Assembly (NCBI GenBank): GCA_946886865.1
Contig: CAMPJI010000052.1
Span: 1-15,144 of the forward strand
DNA: 15,144 nt
Direction of reading: 5' to 3'
Source of the DNA: an uncultured Lysobacterales bacterium
GTDB lineage: Bacteria > Pseudomonadota > Gammaproteobacteria > Xanthomonadales > Xanthomonadaceae
The translations under genes and the position numbers were made by a program. Below the pieces are notes generated by a model. It worked only from the letters and a program-made list of their open reading frames with translations, did no database searches and was not told the DNA's origin. Positions 13,101 to 15,144 of the stretch are shown here, piece by piece. The first letter of the stretch is position 1. Every line of letters begins with the position of its first letter.

Positions 13101-14261
13101 TCAGCGAACGGCCCAGACGACCTCGAACTCGCCGTCTTCCTTGAAGCCGCCCTCGATCCCCGACTTCCACAGCTCGTACGGACGCTCGGCGGTCTCGAAG
13201 CCCTGGGTCAGCGCCCAGGCGCGCAGCGCGTCGCGCACCACCGAGAGGTTGGCCATGTGGCCCTTGAAGGGCACCATCGCGATCTGGCTGGCCGGCGAAC
13301 GGCGGTACTCGACCGGGCCGTCCAGCTTCAGGCCGGTCAGCTCCGGGTACTCGACCGCAGTCACTTCGGTTTCGACGGCCTCCGCGGCCTCGTCGCCCTC
13401 GTCCGCGGCGTCGGCGTTGTCGTCCTGCTCGTCGTCGCTCGAACCGCCCGAGCGCTTGCGCACCGGCATGGCGACGTCGAACGAGTAGCTCTCGGCGCCG
13501 AATTCGTTGGTGATGATGCGCACCGGGCCCGCCGCCTCTAGGTTGTTGGACGCCATCACGCGGCGGATCCACTCCAGGTTCGACAGCATCTGCTTGGCGA
13601 CCGCCTCGTTGTCACGCGGCACGGCCGCGGCCACGAACAGCAGGTTCTCCGCCGGGCGGTCCTGCAGGCGCGGCGCCATCTCCGGGTCGTCCTTGCTCAG
13701 GTCGGCGTAGTCGTAGTTCGGCACGGCCGCCAGCATGTTGCTCAGGCGCTGCAGGCCAAGGCGCATGTCCGAACCGACATTGCTGCTGACGTACATGCCG
13801 GCGTAGCGGCCCAGCAGGTTCCATCCGTAATCGACGTCGTAGGTCTGGGTGATCTCGACGTTGCGGCCGGCGCGGCCGGTCGGCTTCAGGCTGTAGGTGG
13901 TGCGCTTGTTGCTGCCCGGCTCCGGGTCGGTCAGCGCGAAGCTCACGCTCTTGCGCGGCTCGTTGGCGACGATTTCCCAGCTGCCTTCGCCCAGGTTGGT
14001 GTCGGAGCTGTACTCCAGGCGCGCGCCGACGCCCGAGTCCGGGCCCGACTTCTCGATCTGGATGTTCGGATCGCGCAGCACCAGCGGGTTCCAATCCTCG
14101 AAACGGCGCAGGCTGTTGATCGTGTCGTACACGATGGTCAGCTTGCGGTTGGTTTCCACGCTCTCTTGGTGGTGGCGGCTGCCGGGCAGCAGCACGCCCA
14201 CGACCAGGAACAGCGCGGCCACGATGGCCAACGAAATCAGGATCTCGATCAGACGGGTCAT
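13101..14261 (-). CDS. Membrane-anchored SRPBCC protein with GyrI-like C-terminal domain
   Basis: This 386-residue protein has an N-terminal membrane helix (about 4-25, LIEILISLAIVAALFLVVGVLL), then an SRPBCC/polyketide-cyclase-like ligand-binding domain (about 30-175). The SRPBCC domain includes TINSLRRFEDWNPLVLRDP and the DTNLGEGSWEIVANEPRKSV strands. The C-terminal part (about 205-386) resembles a GyrI/AraC effector-binding domain, ending KSGIEGGFKEDGEFEVVWAV. A very acidic linker (275-299, rich in Asp, Glu and Ala) interrupts that domain. Both parts bind small hydrophobic ligands in other proteins; the actual ligand is unknown. One span after a short N-terminus puts the domains in the periplasm most simply. 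GGAG seven bases before the ATG supports the start. Promoter and terminator flank the gene, so it is monocistronic. Confidence 0.8.
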   Translation of the reverse strand: MTRLIEILISLAIVAALFLVVGVLLPGSRHHQESVETNRKLTIVYDTINSLRRFEDWNPLVLRDPNIQIEKSGPDSGVGARLEYSSDTNLGEGSWEIVANEPRKSVSFALTDPEPGSNKRTTYSLKPTGRAGRNVEITQTYDVDYGWNLLGRYAGMYVSSNVGSDMRLGLQRLSNMLAAVPNYDYADLSKDDPEMAPRLQDRPAENLLFVAAAVPRDNEAVAKQMLSNLEWIRRVMASNNLEAAGPVRIITNEFGAESYSFDVAMPVRKRSGGSSDDEQDDNADAADEGDEAAEAVETEVTAVEYPELTGLKLDGPVEYRRSPASQIAMVPFKGHMANLSVVRDALRAWALTQGFETAERPYELWKSGIEGGFKEDGEFEVVWAVR

Positions 14262-14310
14262 TCAGGTTCTCCAGGGCCGACCCGGGACCAGACCGGGACG
14301 CAGACCCATA

Positions 14311-14319
14311 ATCCTAGCA
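14311..14319 (-). promoter_or_regulatory. Extended -10 promoter element of the SRPBCC gene
   Basis: TGCTAGGAT on the minus strand is a TGn-extended -10 with hexamer TAGGAT (four of six to TATAAT). Transcription would start near 14304, giving a leader of about 43 bases that contains the GGAG site. No -35 match is obvious, as is common for extended -10 promoters. ATCCT and AGGAT (14311-14315 and 14320-14324) form a small inverted repeat across it. Confidence 0.45.
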
Positions 14320-14516
14320 AGGATGGCGGGGACGAAGCAGCAGTGGAACAGCTCGTGGGCGTCAGGGCCTTGCCCGGCATGGCGGGCACCTCGACTCCGG
14401 GAGCGGGAACGGTACGACACGGCGATGTCAGCGCGCCACGCCACCGGCGACGCCCAGCTGAACGAGCCGGTGTTGGCGCCGCAACGGGGCGACACGCACG
14501 CGTGCCCGGACGGCCG

Positions 14517-14532
14517 GGCCGCGGATGCGGCC
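14517..14532 (-). terminator. GC hairpin after the response regulator gene
   Basis: GGCCGC and GCGGCC pair perfectly over six bp around a four-base loop, one base after the stop codon of the response regulator. There is no T-run, so it is at best a weak transcript-end structure. Confidence 0.3.
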
Positions 14533-14533
14533 T

Positions 14534-15144
14534 TCAGACCAGTTGGAGCTCGAAGGCCTTGAGCACCGCCCGGGTGCGGTCGCGCACGCCCAGCTTGCTC
14601 AGGATGTTGGAAACGTGGTTCTTGATGGTGCCCTCGGCCACGCCCAGCGAATTGGCGATCTCCTTGTTGGAAAAACCGCCGGCCATCAGGCGCAGGATCT
14701 CGGTCTCGCGCTCGGTCAGCGGGTCCGGCCGGTCCAGGCTGACGAAGTCGTTGCGCATGTGCTCCAGCCCCGACAGCAGCCGCTGGGTCACGGCCGGCTG
14801 CACCAGCGAACCCCCGGCCGACACCGTCTGTATCGCCCCGACCAGCTGCTCCAGCGACACGTCCTTGAGCAGGTAGCCCTTGGCCCCCGCCTTCAGTCCG
14901 GCCAGCACCAGCTGGTCGTCGTCGAACGTGGTGAGGATGATGGTGGGCGGCAGGCTGTTGGTCCGTGCCAGCGCCTGCAGTGCCTCCAGGCCGGACATCA
15001 CCGGCATGCGCATGTCCATCAGCACCACGTCGGGATTGACCTGGGGCACCATTTCGATGGCCTGGCGGCCATCGCCGGCCTCGGCGATCACCTCGATGCC
15101 TTCGGCCAGCGCCAGCAGCGAGCGGACGCCCTGGCGCACGAGGG
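14534..15144 (-). CDS. NarL/FixJ-type response regulator (5' truncated by window edge)
   Basis: At least 202 residues of a two-component response regulator are present; the first few, with the N-terminal acidic pair, lie beyond the window. The receiver part contains LMDMRMPVMSG with the phosphoacceptor Asp, the conserved Thr in IILTTFDDD and the conserved Lys in GYLLKD. A LuxR-type helix-turn-helix follows (LTERETEILRLMAGGFSNKEIANSLGVAEGTIKNHVSNILSKLGV in its usual order). All receiver switch residues that are visible are intact. The GTG at 15139 is internal (LVRQGVRSLL is the usual alpha-1 helix), so it is not the start. The cognate histidine kinase is not in the window and probably lies upstream of the truncated end. 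Confidence 0.93.
   Translation of the reverse strand, partial: LVRQGVRSLLALAEGIEVIAEAGDGRQAIEMVPQVNPDVVLMDMRMPVMSGLEALQALARTNSLPPTIILTTFDDDQLVLAGLKAGAKGYLLKDVSLEQLVGAIQTVSAGGSLVQPAVTQRLLSGLEHMRNDFVSLDRPDPLTERETEILRLMAGGFSNKEIANSLGVAEGTIKNHVSNILSKLGVRDRTRAVLKAFELQLV

Noticed and set aside
14262..14495. 77-codon open frame between the SRPBCC and response regulator genes
   Set aside because: It covers the SRPBCC promoter and leader, and its translation has no recognisable pattern.
1..15144. tRNA or rRNA genes, CRISPR array, insertion sequence, prophage or toxin-antitoxin pair
   Set aside because: No cloverleaf-like, rRNA-like, regularly spaced repeat or transposase-like sequence was noticed. 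The RHH gene has no adjacent toxin-like gene; its neighbours are membrane and DUF4177 proteins.

Overview
The window is high-GC chromosomal DNA from a gammaproteobacterium. It is most likely from the Xanthomonadaceae/Lysobacteraceae (the Xanthomonas, Stenotrophomonas, Lysobacter, Luteimonas group). The reasons are the strong third-position G/C bias, the 'pathogenicity-like' DUF2007-type membrane protein next to tesB, a Bpt leucyltransferase, and a REP-type palindrome (GCGGCTgaAGCCGC followed by TCCTGCAGG) of the kind scattered through these genomes. No rRNA, tRNA, CRISPR array, insertion sequence or prophage gene was seen. The content looks like stable housekeeping DNA with some lineage-specific small operons. 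Gene assignments rest on motif recognition, not on a database search.

Layout. 1-2367 (+): the 3' end of tesB, a membrane-anchored DUF2007-like protein 8 bp downstream, and an ECF-like sigma factor with a C-terminal multi-pass membrane domain. 2445-3134 (-): a secreted protein with six EF-hand loops and a clear intrinsic terminator. 3268-5228 (+): bpt and an endonuclease/exonuclease/phosphatase-family lipoprotein, sharing an ATGA overlap. 5488-7213 (-): purT followed by an unknown protein with an Ala/Pro-rich tail. 7296-8237 (+): a lipoprotein with a probable beta-propeller fold, divergent from purT. 8379-10042 (+): a four-gene operon (SPFH/band 7 membrane protein, three-helix membrane protein, Arc-type ribbon-helix-helix regulator, DUF4177 protein). 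10092-11587 (+): an M15 D-Ala-D-Ala-type peptidase and a methyltransferase, again joined by ATGA. 11830-12889 (-): a DUF423 membrane protein and an AlkA-type DNA glycosylase. 13040-14319 (-): a membrane-anchored SRPBCC/GyrI-like protein with promoter and terminator. 14534-15144 (-): a NarL-type response regulator whose N-terminus lies beyond the window.

The most interesting system is the SPFH-RHH operon. Its promoter (TTGACG, 18 bp, AATAAT) has a spacer filled by two TGATATCA palindromes centred 11 bp apart, which together form a perfect 19-bp odd palindrome. The operon's third gene encodes an Arc-like repressor. Together these predict a self-contained, autoregulated membrane module of unknown function.

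No gene-free stretch exceeds 300 bases. The longest are 14262-14533 (a promoter near its left end and a small GC hairpin near its right end), 5229-5487 (a hairpin and a perfect 14-bp palindrome) and 11588-11829 (nothing recognisable; it lies between convergent genes).
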